23,797 nt of DNA, taken from positions 1 through 23,797 of the forward strand of contig DBGFNI010000070.1 in the NCBI GenBank assembly GCA_048527645.1, in the 5' to 3' direction. The DNA comes from HGM12669 sp048527645. GTDB taxonomy: Bacteria; Bacillota; Clostridia; Oscillospirales; CAG-272. The position numbers and the translations under genes are program-made. Below, in pieces: positions 1 to 7,017 of the stretch (within the stretch, counting starts at the first letter, position 1; every line of letters begins with the position of its first letter). The notes below the pieces were generated by a model, which was not told the DNA's origin, made no database searches, and worked only from the letters and a program-made list of their open reading frames with translations.

Positions 1-386
1 CCGGTCACCGCAAAAACCGGCGCCGGACAGAGCGCAAGAAAAACCTGCATTTCCGAGGTAAGCACGCTGCCCCGTGCAACTGCCTGCTGCAGCTGCGGCA
101 GGTCATAGCGCAGACCGGGCGCTTTGAAAATATATTCCTCGTCGATCTGCTCCAGATAGTCCGCACCCAGATGCAGCTCCACGCCCATCTCCCGCAGCTG
201 TACGGCGCTCTCGCCCAGCTCTTCTGCGGATTTTTTGTCTCTGGCACTGACGCGGCAGCCGATACTTAACAGAAAATCAACGACAGGTCGGTTGCTGATG
301 CCGATGCCCACCACGGTGACGGTTTTTCCGTGCATGGTGCGGCAAAATTGCTCCAGTTTCAAATTTTTTTCCGGATTGCTTGTCAT
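1..386 (-). CDS. murD: UDP-N-acetylmuramoyl-L-alanine--D-glutamate ligase, N-terminal part
   Basis: MurD adds D-glutamate to UDP-MurNAc-L-Ala in the cytoplasmic phase of peptidoglycan synthesis. Only about 128 N-terminal residues are in the window; the gene continues past the left edge. From the ATG at 386 the translation has a Rossmann-like first domain beginning GKTVTVVGIGISNRPVVDFL, then ARDKK, then FKAPGLRYDLP (the family's SPG-type motif) and TSEMQVFL. It ends at FAVTG, which is where the ATP-binding GTNGKTT loop begins in MurD. That order (UDP-binding domain, SPG motif, SEhE-like motif, start of P-loop) is specific to Mur ligases, and the GIGxSN start favours MurD over MurC/E/F. A weak GAGG sits about 9 nt upstream. 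It is divergent from the small gene at 629. The identification is firm; the catalytic part is not visible. Confidence 0.9.
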   Translation of the reverse strand, partial: MTSNPEKNLKLEQFCRTMHGKTVTVVGIGISNRPVVDFLLSIGCRVSARDKKSAEELGESAVQLREMGVELHLGADYLEQIDEEYIFKAPGLRYDLPQLQQAVARGSVLTSEMQVFLALCPAPVFAVT

Positions 387-421
387 AACAGGGCCTCGTT
401 TTCTCTTTAATATCTCGGAAA

Positions 422-507
422 CGGCAAATGCCGGATGCGAAGGGATGCGTGCGATCCGATCGGATCGGCAGAAAGGCGCCGTTTCGTCATGCGGCCTGCG
501 CCGCATG
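422..507 (-). promoter_or_regulatory. palindrome-rich murD leader
   Basis: Between the murD promoter and its start codon lie three self-complementary elements. They are CATGCGGC/GCCGCATG around a 4-nt loop (488-507), a perfect 16-bp palindrome CGATCCGATCGGATCG (452-467), and CGGCA/TGCCG around 2 nt (422-433). None is followed by a T-run on the minus strand, so they are not obvious terminators. The function is unknown; possible roles are a structured 5' leader or a DNA operator. Confidence 0.35.
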
Positions 508-519
508 CGTACTGTATCC

Positions 520-548
520 ATTCTACCACATTGTACCGAAATTGTCTA
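520..548 (-). promoter_or_regulatory. sigma-A promoter of murD
   Basis: On the minus strand the -35 hexamer is TAGACA (543-548) and the -10 is TAGAAT (520-525), separated by exactly 17 bp. Transcription would start near 513, leaving a leader of about 125 nt before the murD ATG at 386. Confidence 0.65.
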
Positions 549-628
549 CTTTTCCATAAAATAATTATATGTAACCTTTCCCACAATAATTTTGAAAAGA
601 GAGTTGAAATGAGCAGGAGGTTCACGGT

Positions 629-796
629 ATGAACATGAAAAACGGCGAAACCATCCCAGTGGAGGTTACTCTTGCGCTGCTGCGGGAGCCGCGTGCGCTG
701 GCGGCCTTCGGCACCCTCTCTGCAGCGGAGCAACAGGCCGTTGTGATGCAGGTGCAGCGCGATGCGTGCGGCAACGGCTTTTCTGAAATGTTTTAA
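629..796 (+). CDS. small hypothetical protein, 55 aa
   Basis: The start ATG lies 8 nt after a perfect AGGAGG (615-620), which is the main reason to call this gene. The product starts MNMKNGETIPVEVTLALLRE and ends with NGFSEMF. It has no membrane segment or cysteine cluster of note (one Cys). The middle, with PRALAAFGTLSAAEQQAVV, is helical in character. It recalls from memory a group of small uncharacterised clostridial proteins with a pattern like NPxAxxxFxxLxxxxQxxI, but I cannot confirm membership. It is divergent from murD. The next promoter (805-833) begins 9 nt after the stop, so it is probably its own transcript. No convincing promoter was found immediately upstream; the AT-rich stretch 551-590 is the likely place. 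Confidence 0.6.
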   Translation: MNMKNGETIPVEVTLALLREPRALAAFGTLSAAEQQAVVMQVQRDACGNGFSEMF

Positions 797-804
797 CAAA
801 AACA

Positions 805-833
805 TTGACTTACGGCGGCAGATCGGATAAAAT
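805..833 (+). promoter_or_regulatory. sigma-A promoter of the SDR gene
   Basis: TTGACT (805-810) and TAAAAT (828-833) are separated by exactly 17 bp. Transcription would start near 840, giving a leader of about 95 nt that contains the hairpin at 847-900. Confidence 0.7.
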
Positions 834-846
834 AGAAACAGGACAT

Positions 847-900
847 GCCGCGTGCAATATGATTCGGTGCGCTTGATTGCGGTGCCGCGCGGCTTTTTTT
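847..900 (+). terminator. terminator-like hairpin in SDR leader (possible attenuator)
   Basis: The outer arms 847-853 and 887-893 (GCCGCGT against GCGCGGC, one G-U pair) enclose an inner GCAAT/ATTGC pairing (854-858 with 876-880). Seven T follow at 894-900. The element lies downstream of the promoter at 805-833 and upstream of the SDR ribosome binding site. It would therefore terminate that transcript early unless alternative folding occurs. It could equally be the terminator of the 55-aa gene, with the promoter embedded before it. Confidence 0.45.
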
Positions 901-933
901 CAGAAAAGACTGATACAGTTTTCGGAGGAGACC

Positions 934-1707
934 ATGGCAAAAACAGTGCTGATCACCGGCGCGTCCGGCGGACTGGGAGAAAAGTTTGCCCGGCTGTTTG
1001 CACAGCGGGGATACGATTTGGTATTGGTGGCGCGCAGCCGCGAAAAAATGGAGGAACTGGCACAGGAGCTGGCGCGGCGGTTTGGCGTGGTCAGCTATGT
1101 TCTCCCGGTGGATTTGTCCGACCGCGAGCAGGTGCTCTCCATTCCGCGCTTTACCCGGGCGAACGGGATTTTTGTCGATGTTTTGATCAACAACGCCGGC
1201 TTTGGCGACTGGGGCGCCTTTGCATCGCGCGACGCGGACAAGCAATACCGCATGGTGCAGGTGAACATTGCGGCGCTGACGGATCTGACGCACGCCTATT
1301 TGCAGGAAATGATCCCCGCCGGGCGGGGCAGAATTCTGAATGTTGCCTCGATTGCGTCGTTTCAGCCCGGGCCGCTGATGAGCGTCTATTATGCAACCAA
1401 GGCGTTTGTGCTTTCGTTTACGGAGGCGCTGTCGGTTGAACTGGAAAATACGGGCGTGAAGGTGAGCGCGCTTTGCCCGGGACCGACGCGGACAGGCTTT
1501 GAGGACGCGGCGCAGCTGGGGCGCTCCGGGCTGTTCTCCAATTTGCATGTGGCAAGTGCGGAAGAGGTCGTGCGCTACGGGTATCAAAAGCTGATGGAGG
1601 GGAAGACCGTGGCAGTTCCCGGTCTGCTCAACAAGGCGGCGGTGCTCGGCGCAAAATTTGCGCCGCGTGCGTTGACGCGCCACGTCGTATATCTGATTCA
1701 GAAATAA
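934..1707 (+). CDS. short-chain dehydrogenase/reductase (SDR), 257 aa
   Basis: A classical SDR oxidoreductase, probably cytoplasmic and NADP(H)-dependent; the substrate is unknown. The start ATG was chosen because GGAGGAG (924-930) lies just upstream and the protein then begins MAKTVLITGASGGLGEKFAR, the usual SDR start. Visible motifs are the cofactor loop TGASGGLG (8-15), the basic VARSREK after strand 2 (NADP preference), NNAG (86-89), catalytic Ser139 in NVASIAS, and Tyr152-x-x-x-Lys156 in the YYATK segment. Asn111 completes the usual tetrad. A PGPTRTGF motif follows. The length is normal for the family. It resembles the broad group of short-chain ketoreductases often annotated DltE/YqjQ-like, but no specific reaction can be assigned. 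It is followed after 96 nt by the FNT channel gene, with no terminator seen between. Confidence 0.88.
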   Translation: MAKTVLITGASGGLGEKFARLFAQRGYDLVLVARSREKMEELAQELARRFGVVSYVLPVDLSDREQVLSIPRFTRANGIFVDVLINNAGFGDWGAFASRDADKQYRMVQVNIAALTDLTHAYLQEMIPAGRGRILNVASIASFQPGPLMSVYYATKAFVLSFTEALSVELENTGVKVSALCPGPTRTGFEDAAQLGRSGLFSNLHVASAEEVVRYGYQKLMEGKTVAVPGLLNKAAVLGAKFAPRALTRHVVYLIQK

Positions 1708-1803
1708 CGGTGCGCCGAAAACAAGCGCGTGCGCAGCAAACAGACGCCGTGCAGTCGGTGCGGCAAAACACATCAAACATACAGGACGGACAAAAACGAA
1801 CAT

Positions 1804-2448
1804 ATGGAACAGATACGGACATTTTGCAGGGCGATCTTTGCCGGGGTTGCGATTTCTCTGGGCGGGATGTGCTTTTTGAGTATAGAAAATCGGGTGATCG
1901 GCGCGTTGTTTTTCACGGTCGGACTGTTTTTAGTATGTACCCGCGGGTACGATCTGTATACGGGAAAGGTATGCTATGCGCGTGCGGGCAGGGACTTTTT
2001 GCGTCTGCCGGTGATTTTGGCGGGCAATCTTTCCGGCACTGCCCTGATGGGCAGCGTTCTGCGGCTGACGCGCGCTGCGGATGCCTGGATGCAGAAGGCG
2101 CAGGGACTGATGCAGATCAAAACGGAGGACGGTCTTTTGAGTCTGTTTCTCCTGGGCATTTTCTGTAATATTTTCATTTTCATCGCGGTGGACGGTTACC
2201 GCAGCGCGGCGGAGGGCGCCGCGAAGTATCTTTCGCTGTTTTTCGGCGTGGGCGGCTTTATTCTGTGCGGCACAGAGCACATTGTCGCGGATTTGTTTTA
2301 TTTCTTTCTGTCAGGTACGTTCTCTGTCCGCGCGGTGATCTGCCTGCTGGCGGTGCTTGCCGGAAACACGGTGGGAGGACTGGGATATTCGCTGCTGGAG
2401 CAGGCGGTGAAAAAAGAACGCCCCGCTTCCCCGGGGCAAAAGCAGTGA
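1804..2448 (+). CDS. formate/nitrite transporter (FNT) family channel, 214 aa
   Basis: An integral membrane pentameric-type channel for small monovalent anions such as formate, nitrite or hydrosulfide; the anion is not predictable here. The start was placed at MEQIRTFCRAIFAGVAISLG because this aligns with the first FNT helix. Codons upstream (from 1729) encode a Cys/basic stretch unlike the family. The ribosome binding site is weak (AGGACGG about 14 nt away). Motifs in order are LYTGK (51-55), ILAGNLSGT (71-79), GIFCNIFIFIAV (118-129) and TEHIVAD (157-163) with the conserved pore His159. About six hydrophobic helices are present. Oddities: it is shorter than the typical 250-280 aa, and the usual Asn of the EHxxAN motif is Asp163. 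It could be co-transcribed with the SDR gene, and it ends just before a bidirectional terminator. Confidence 0.85.
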   Translation: MEQIRTFCRAIFAGVAISLGGMCFLSIENRVIGALFFTVGLFLVCTRGYDLYTGKVCYARAGRDFLRLPVILAGNLSGTALMGSVLRLTRAADAWMQKAQGLMQIKTEDGLLSLFLLGIFCNIFIFIAVDGYRSAAEGAAKYLSLFFGVGGFILCGTEHIVADLFYFFLSGTFSVRAVICLLAVLAGNTVGGLGYSLLEQAVKKERPASPGQKQ

Positions 2449-2488
2449 ATACCGCGCCATTGCCGGCAAAAAACGCAATACATAAAGA

Positions 2489-2533
2489 GCAACAAAGAAC
2501 CCCCGCACAGCTGTGCGGGGGTTCTGCTGTTGC
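2489..2533. terminator. bidirectional terminator between convergent genes
   Basis: The core 2496-2525 is a perfect 30-bp palindrome (AGAACCCCCGCACAG and its complement). It is extended by GCAACA (2489-2494) pairing with TGTTGC (2528-2533). On the minus strand a T-rich tract follows the core, ending the acetyltransferase operon. On the plus strand it ends the FNT transcript, although the T-tract there is poor. Confidence 0.8.
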
Positions 2534-2561
2534 GTTATCAAAACGCGGGGCGGGATACGGT

Positions 2562-3785
2562 TTACACGCCGTCTGCGTCGATATGGCACAGCGGCAGCGG
2601 GAACCACTGCCGGGCGAAGGGGGGCAGGTGCAGAGAAAAATCTGTCATTGCGGCGCCGACGCCGAAGAAAACCTGCGCTGCCAGCAGATCGTCCATCCGA
2701 TATTCCGCTTCGCCGGTGAGCGGGGTGACGGTGACACAGTTGTCCCGGACGCGGATGCAGAGCTTCTGTGCAAAATCGCCGTTGGTGATTTCGAGTGTCA
2801 GCGTGCCGTCGCACAGCCCCTGCTGCGCCGCTTTCAGCGTCAGAAATGCGCGAAGCATGTTCTCATAGCGGAAGATCTGATATTGCTCATGATGCGTCAG
2901 AGTGAGATTTTCCGCGTGCTTGGCAAGATAATTGATTTTTTCCGTTTCATACAGACCGATATGTTGCAGGGTGACGCTGTCCAGGGAGAAGGAACGGATA
3001 TAGTCACACAGAACCTCGCCCAGCGCATCGGGGTCGGCAAGCGTGATTTCATACAGCGCGCTGCCGTCTCCCTCCGTGATGCACCAGCCGCAGAAAACGT
3101 CCCCGCGGAAAATCGCCAGCGGCCGTCTGCCCCAGTTGATCAGAATATCGTGCAGCTTTTCACGCTTGCGCTCGGCGTGCACCCACTGTGCGCGGTGGAG
3201 CGCGTCAATGCGGTCGAGCAGCGCTGTCTGCTCCGGCGTGATCGGGCGAAACGCATACCCGAAGCTTGCCTGCTTGCCGTAGATGTAATCCATATTGCCC
3301 GCGGTTATGGTGAAGGAGGCGCAGTTGCCGGTTGTGGCAAAGCCGAAATGCTCATAGCGCTGCCGCAGCCCGCCCAAAAACGAGAAATCCACGCCGTCAT
3401 GCACGCAGTCCGCAAGCATGCGGTACATAATTGCTTTCATATAGCCGCACCCGCGATAGTCGGGATGCACGCCGACCGTGCCGATGCCGCGGATATGCAG
3501 GGGATGCTCGCCCACATGCAAAATGTTGTCAAAGGCGCCGGCTGCCGCCAAAATTTTTCCGCTGTCTCCGTGCTCCCGTATCAGATAATGCGCGGGCATG
3601 GAGCAGGAGGCGTCCCGATAAAGCTTGGGAAGCAGATCCTGAAAAAAGCGGTGGTTATAGGTGCGGTTTCCCGCCTGATCCGTCTGCACGGAAAAAATCA
3701 GGTTGGAAACGTCTACCAGCTCCTCATAGTCGGCCTCTGTGGCGCGCAGCACCTTGATTTGTTTGATTCGATCCAGTTCGTTCAT
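2562..3785 (-). CDS. GNAT-family N-acetyltransferase, Eis-like, 407 aa
   Basis: Predicted acetyl-CoA-dependent acetyltransferase of the Eis/RRF-1-like group, combining an N-terminal GNAT domain with a C-terminal sterol-carrier-like (SCP2) domain. The acceptor is unknown. The start ATG at 3785 has GAGG about 8 nt upstream and overlaps the preceding stop as ATGA, so an upstream extension to 3866 is rejected. The acetyl-CoA loop is at about 102-120 (GTVGVHPDYRGCGYMKAIM; the R-G-C-G step is the pyrophosphate-binding turn), preceded by ILAAAGAFDNIL. FSFLGGLRQRYEHFGF is the typical segment after it. The C-terminal stretch around LTGEAEYRMDDLLAAQVFFG matches the SCP2 portion of such enzymes. It is third in the proS operon and translationally coupled to the methyltransferase. 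Confidence 0.85.
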   Translation of the reverse strand: MNELDRIKQIKVLRATEADYEELVDVSNLIFSVQTDQAGNRTYNHRFFQDLLPKLYRDASCSMPAHYLIREHGDSGKILAAAGAFDNILHVGEHPLHIRGIGTVGVHPDYRGCGYMKAIMYRMLADCVHDGVDFSFLGGLRQRYEHFGFATTGNCASFTITAGNMDYIYGKQASFGYAFRPITPEQTALLDRIDALHRAQWVHAERKREKLHDILINWGRRPLAIFRGDVFCGWCITEGDGSALYEITLADPDALGEVLCDYIRSFSLDSVTLQHIGLYETEKINYLAKHAENLTLTHHEQYQIFRYENMLRAFLTLKAAQQGLCDGTLTLEITNGDFAQKLCIRVRDNCVTVTPLTGEAEYRMDDLLAAQVFFGVGAAMTDFSLHLPPFARQWFPLPLCHIDADGV

Positions 3786-4990
3786 TCGTTTTCCTCGGTT
3801 TTCAGTTGTTCGTTTGGAAAGCCTGTCAGTTTTTTCAGATAGGGTTCTACATTCAGAAATGCGCAAAGCGCGTCATACGCGCGTTTGGCTGCTTCTTGTT
3901 TTTTCGGATCGGGCGCGGCGGATTTGATCGCGCGGATCATCAGATTTTTCGGGGTTTCGTCCGGGTCGATCAGCTCCAGAACACTGACCTTGTAGCCCAT
4001 ATATTCCAGCCATTTGACGCGCAGGGCGTCGGTTGCGCAGTCGGCAAGCTTCTGCGCAAGCATGGAGTGCTCCAGAATCGGAGAGAGTGCGCTGTCGCAC
4101 GGTCCGGCATTCAGCTGATGAAACATCTCATGATGGCAGCACGGCGTGGAGAGAATGACTTTGGCGCCGAGTCGGGTGGCGTGGTACAGCACCAGATCCG
4201 TTGCCGTATCGCACGCGTGCAGGGAGATGATCAGATGCGGCGGCTGTGCGGGGGTGTAATTGCCGATATCGCCGCAAACAAAGTGCATGCCGCGGCATTG
4301 GAGCGCGTCAGCGGTCTTTTGGCAAAAGGCAATGACGTCCTGCTTGAGGTCCATGCCGCACATCTCCACCTCCCGCCCCATGATTTCGGTCAGGTAGGTA
4401 TACACGGCGAACGTGAGATAGCTTTTTCCGCAGCACAAATCGCAGACACGCAGCATCCCGCTTTGGGGCAGCTGCGGATACACCTCCGCCAAAAGCTGCA
4501 AAAAGCGGTTGATCTGCCGGAACTTCGACCGTTTTTTGTCAAACACGCTGCCCTCCCGGTCGGTGATGCCCAGGGCGTACAAAAACGGCTCAAACTGACC
4601 GTCACGGAAGAAATAGTCCTTTTCCCGGTCATGTGCAGCGGGTGCTGCCGCGGGGGATTGGGCGCGCAGGTGATCCTGCACCAACAGTTTTCCTTTTTTG
4701 GAATATTTGATCGCACATTCGCCGGCGCCTATTACATTGATCTGCCGATAGGCGCTGCCGTCCAGCAGCTCCAGCACTCTTTGCGCCGCTTGCTGTGCGG
4801 GGAGATTTTCGTGCAGCGCTTTGCCGTCGCGGCACAGACGCTCGAATTGGATCCAGATCTCACCCTTGCGGTCAAAGGGCTTTGCGCTCATGCGGAGGGT
4901 CTGGGAATCGGCGGGCAGGCTGAAGGTGATTTTGGAAAAGCTGCCGCTTTGCACCGCGGCCTGTATTTTTTCAAACACCTGATGTGTCAT
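3782..4990 (-). CDS. class I SAM-dependent methyltransferase (Methyltransf_32-like), 402 aa
   Basis: A putative SAM methyltransferase of unknown substrate. Residues 1-170 form an uncharacterised N-terminal region containing IGAGECAIKYSKKGKLLVQD and ending in a basic FDKKRSKFRQINRFL segment. The SAM fold starts at motif I, VCDLCCGKSYLTF (182-194), followed by CGMDLK (211-216). ISLHACDTATD (255-265) and STPCCHHEMFHQL (281-293) come next. The DxCxGKSYL plus LHACDxATD pattern is that of the METTL25/RRNAD1/GSTCD-like group (Methyltransf_32), whose bacterial members have no clear substrate. The start at 4990 is 8 nt after the proS stop with no good Shine-Dalgarno, suggesting translational coupling. 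The stop overlaps the next start as ATGA. A nucleic-acid substrate is plausible but unproven. Confidence 0.85.
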   Translation of the reverse strand: MTHQVFEKIQAAVQSGSFSKITFSLPADSQTLRMSAKPFDRKGEIWIQFERLCRDGKALHENLPAQQAAQRVLELLDGSAYRQINVIGAGECAIKYSKKGKLLVQDHLRAQSPAAAPAAHDREKDYFFRDGQFEPFLYALGITDREGSVFDKKRSKFRQINRFLQLLAEVYPQLPQSGMLRVCDLCCGKSYLTFAVYTYLTEIMGREVEMCGMDLKQDVIAFCQKTADALQCRGMHFVCGDIGNYTPAQPPHLIISLHACDTATDLVLYHATRLGAKVILSTPCCHHEMFHQLNAGPCDSALSPILEHSMLAQKLADCATDALRVKWLEYMGYKVSVLELIDPDETPKNLMIRAIKSAAPDPKKQEAAKRAYDALCAFLNVEPYLKKLTGFPNEQLKTEENE

Positions 4991-4998
4991 GTGCTGCT

Positions 4999-6720
4999 TT
5001 ACACTTCGTAGGGCGCCATCAGCTCTTTGACGCGTTTTGCGATCTGCTGTGCGGCGTCCCCGGTCGGGATTTCACCCTTAAAGGACTTGTCGCGGTAGGA
5101 AATTTCCACAACGCCTTTTTCACAGGTCTTGGGACTGACGACAACGCGGAGGGGAATGCCGAACAGATCCGCATCGGCAAACATCACGCCGGCACGGATA
5201 TCGCGGTCGTCGTACAGCACCTCAATGCCCATGGCCTGCAGCGCTTCATACAGCTTATCTGCGGTCTCCTTTACGGTGGGGTCGCTCACGCGCAGATTGC
5301 AGATCTGCACCTGCCAGGGTGCGATGGAAATGGGCCAGATCGGACCGTAATCGTCATGGCTCTCCTCGCAGATGGACGCCACCAGACGACCCACGCCGAT
5401 GCCGTAACAGCCCATGATCGGGTACTGCGCGGTACCGTTCTGATCCAGATAGGTCATGTTCATCGCTTTGGTATACTTGGTGCCCAGCTGGAAAATATTG
5501 CCGATCTCGATGCCGTTTGCCAGTTGAATCACGGGCTTGCCGCACGCCGGGCAGACAGCGCCGCTGTAAATCTTTGCCACGTCAACATATTCCACGTCGC
5601 CCACATCGCGGGCAAGATTGATCCCGGTGTAATGATAGTCCGTTTCGTTTGCGCCGCAAACCATGCTTTCGATGCCCTGCAGGGACGCATCAAAGACCAT
5701 TCTGCATTTTGCCTTCTGTCCGACCGGACCGATAAAGCCGGCGACAATGCCGCTCTCCTCTGTGATCAGCGCGGGATGAATGTCACAGCCGATATAATTG
5801 CGCAGCTTGGTTTCGTTGACCTCAAGATCCCCGCGGATAAAGACGATGATATAGGCGTCGTCGCAGTTCTGCTGATACACGACGGCTTTGCCGAAGGTCT
5901 TGACGTCCTCATGGAGAAAGGCGCACAGATCGTCAATGGTTTTCACATCGGGGGTATAGATCTTTTCCAGGGGCTTTGCCGTGCCGCTCTCGTTTTTGAC
6001 CAGGCACGCAGCCGCCTCCATGTTTGCCTTGTAGCCGCATTCGGGACAGAGGGCAAGCGTATCCTCGCCGATGTCGGTCAGCAGCATGAACTCATGGGAG
6101 ATGCTGCCGCCCATCATGCCGGAATCAGACTTTACCGCGACGCAGTTTTTCACGCCGGCGCGGCGGAAAATCCGCTCATACGCCGCAAAGCAACGGTCAT
6201 AATACGCCTGCAGATCCTCCTGCGAGGTGTGGAAGGAATATGCGTCCTTCATGGTGAACTCGCGCACGCGGATCAGTCCTCCGCGGCAGCGCGGCTCATC
6301 GCGGAATTTTGTTTGAATCTGGTAGATCATAAAGGGGTAGTTGGCATAGGAATTGGCGGTGTTTCTCGCCAGATGCACCGCTGCCTCCTCATGCGTCATG
6401 CCCAGTACCACGGGATTTTTGTTGCGGTCGGTGAAGCGCGCCATCTCGCTGCCGATGCTGCTGTATCTGCCGGATTCTTCCCACAGAGAGGCGGGCATGA
6501 CCACCGGGAACAGAACCTCCTGTCCGTCGATGCGGTCCATCTCCTCCCGGATGATCTGCTCCACCTTGCGCGTCATGCGCTTGGTGATGTGATTGAGGGA
6601 ATAGATGCCGTTTGCCATGTATTTCATGTAGCCGCCGCGCATCATCAGCGTCTGCGATGCAATGGTGCAGTCGGAGGGGACATTTTTGGTGGTTTCACCC
6701 AACATGTTTCTGACTTTCAT
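4999..6720 (-). CDS. proS: prolyl-tRNA synthetase, 573 aa
   Basis: Charges tRNA-Pro in the cytoplasm. It is a bacterial-type class II synthetase with the editing (INS) insertion. The start MKVRNMLGETTKNVPSDCTI has GGAAG about 10 nt upstream. Motif 2 is FRDEPR (139-144) in the context IQTKFRDEPRCRGGLIRVREF; motif 3 is GIGVGRL (440-446). THEE (109-112) precedes motif 2. The insertion lies between about 225 and 390, flanked by CxxC pairs at 225/228 and 390/393 that probably form a zinc site. The editing segment shows FGKAVVYQ and KLRNYIG. A C-terminal anticodon-binding domain follows (APWQVQICNL and onwards). The length is normal. It is first in the operon with the methyltransferase and acetyltransferase, read from the promoter at 6764-6792. 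Confidence 0.97.
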   Translation of the reverse strand: MKVRNMLGETTKNVPSDCTIASQTLMMRGGYMKYMANGIYSLNHITKRMTRKVEQIIREEMDRIDGQEVLFPVVMPASLWEESGRYSSIGSEMARFTDRNKNPVVLGMTHEEAAVHLARNTANSYANYPFMIYQIQTKFRDEPRCRGGLIRVREFTMKDAYSFHTSQEDLQAYYDRCFAAYERIFRRAGVKNCVAVKSDSGMMGGSISHEFMLLTDIGEDTLALCPECGYKANMEAAACLVKNESGTAKPLEKIYTPDVKTIDDLCAFLHEDVKTFGKAVVYQQNCDDAYIIVFIRGDLEVNETKLRNYIGCDIHPALITEESGIVAGFIGPVGQKAKCRMVFDASLQGIESMVCGANETDYHYTGINLARDVGDVEYVDVAKIYSGAVCPACGKPVIQLANGIEIGNIFQLGTKYTKAMNMTYLDQNGTAQYPIMGCYGIGVGRLVASICEESHDDYGPIWPISIAPWQVQICNLRVSDPTVKETADKLYEALQAMGIEVLYDDRDIRAGVMFADADLFGIPLRVVVSPKTCEKGVVEISYRDKSFKGEIPTGDAAQQIAKRVKELMAPYEV

Positions 6721-6763
6721 ATCATTTGCTTCCTTTCTTCATGTCGTCGTGCAATTCCTTATC

Positions 6764-6792
6764 AGTATACCTTTTTTTTGATAAAAAGTCAA
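6764..6792 (-). promoter_or_regulatory. sigma-A promoter of proS operon
   Basis: On the minus strand TTGACT (6787-6792) and TATACT (6764-6769) are separated by exactly 17 bp, in an AT-rich context. The leader is only about 37 nt, so there is no room for a T-box, unlike ileS. Confidence 0.85.
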
Positions 6793-6964
6793 TGTTTATC
6801 GAACAAATCGGTATGTAAACGGCGATCGGAGTCGCACGGGAGGTGACTGCGGGGACAGAACGGCGCACCGCGCGCAAGAGCCGGGCGGCTTTTTGGGGAC
6901 AAGCTGCGCAAATGCCTCTGCCCTTCTCTTGCCGGGGCAGGGGGGCAAACCGCCGCACAGCAAG

Positions 6965-7001
6965 AAAAAACAGAGGCTTGCCGGATCGTGCAAGCCTCTG
7001 C
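6965..7001 (-). terminator. terminator of the two-component operon
   Basis: The arms CAGAGGCTTGC (6971-6981) and GCAAGCCTCTG (6990-7000) are perfectly complementary with an 8-nt loop. Six T follow on the minus strand (6965-6970). It lies 17 nt after the histidine kinase stop. The 164 bases between it and the proS promoter contain no supportable gene. Confidence 0.85.
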
Positions 7002-7017
7002 CTGAATATTGCTGCCC

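Noticed and set aside
793..1803. 336-codon minus-strand open frame opposite the SDR gene
   Set aside because: The SDR catalytic motifs are in the plus strand; the minus frame is Arg/His-rich, with no start signal or family features.
2265..3842. 525-codon plus-strand open frame across the FNT end and opposite the acetyltransferase
   Set aside because: It runs through the bidirectional terminator and the reverse complement of a recognised GNAT/SCP2 gene, so it is a high-GC shadow.
3786..3866. N-terminal extension of the acetyltransferase
   Set aside because: The extension lies within the preceding coding sequence, while ATG 3785 has a proper GAGG and an ATGA overlap.
4984..6846. 620-codon open frame on the plus strand opposite proS
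   Set aside because: It is the antisense shadow of the firmly identified proS. The translation is His/Ala-rich with no family match, and there is no ribosome binding site.
6793..6964. Possible small gene between the kinase terminator and the proS promoter
   Set aside because: Short frames exist on both strands, but none has a ribosome binding site or plausible composition. The GC-rich stretch only forms weak local hairpins.
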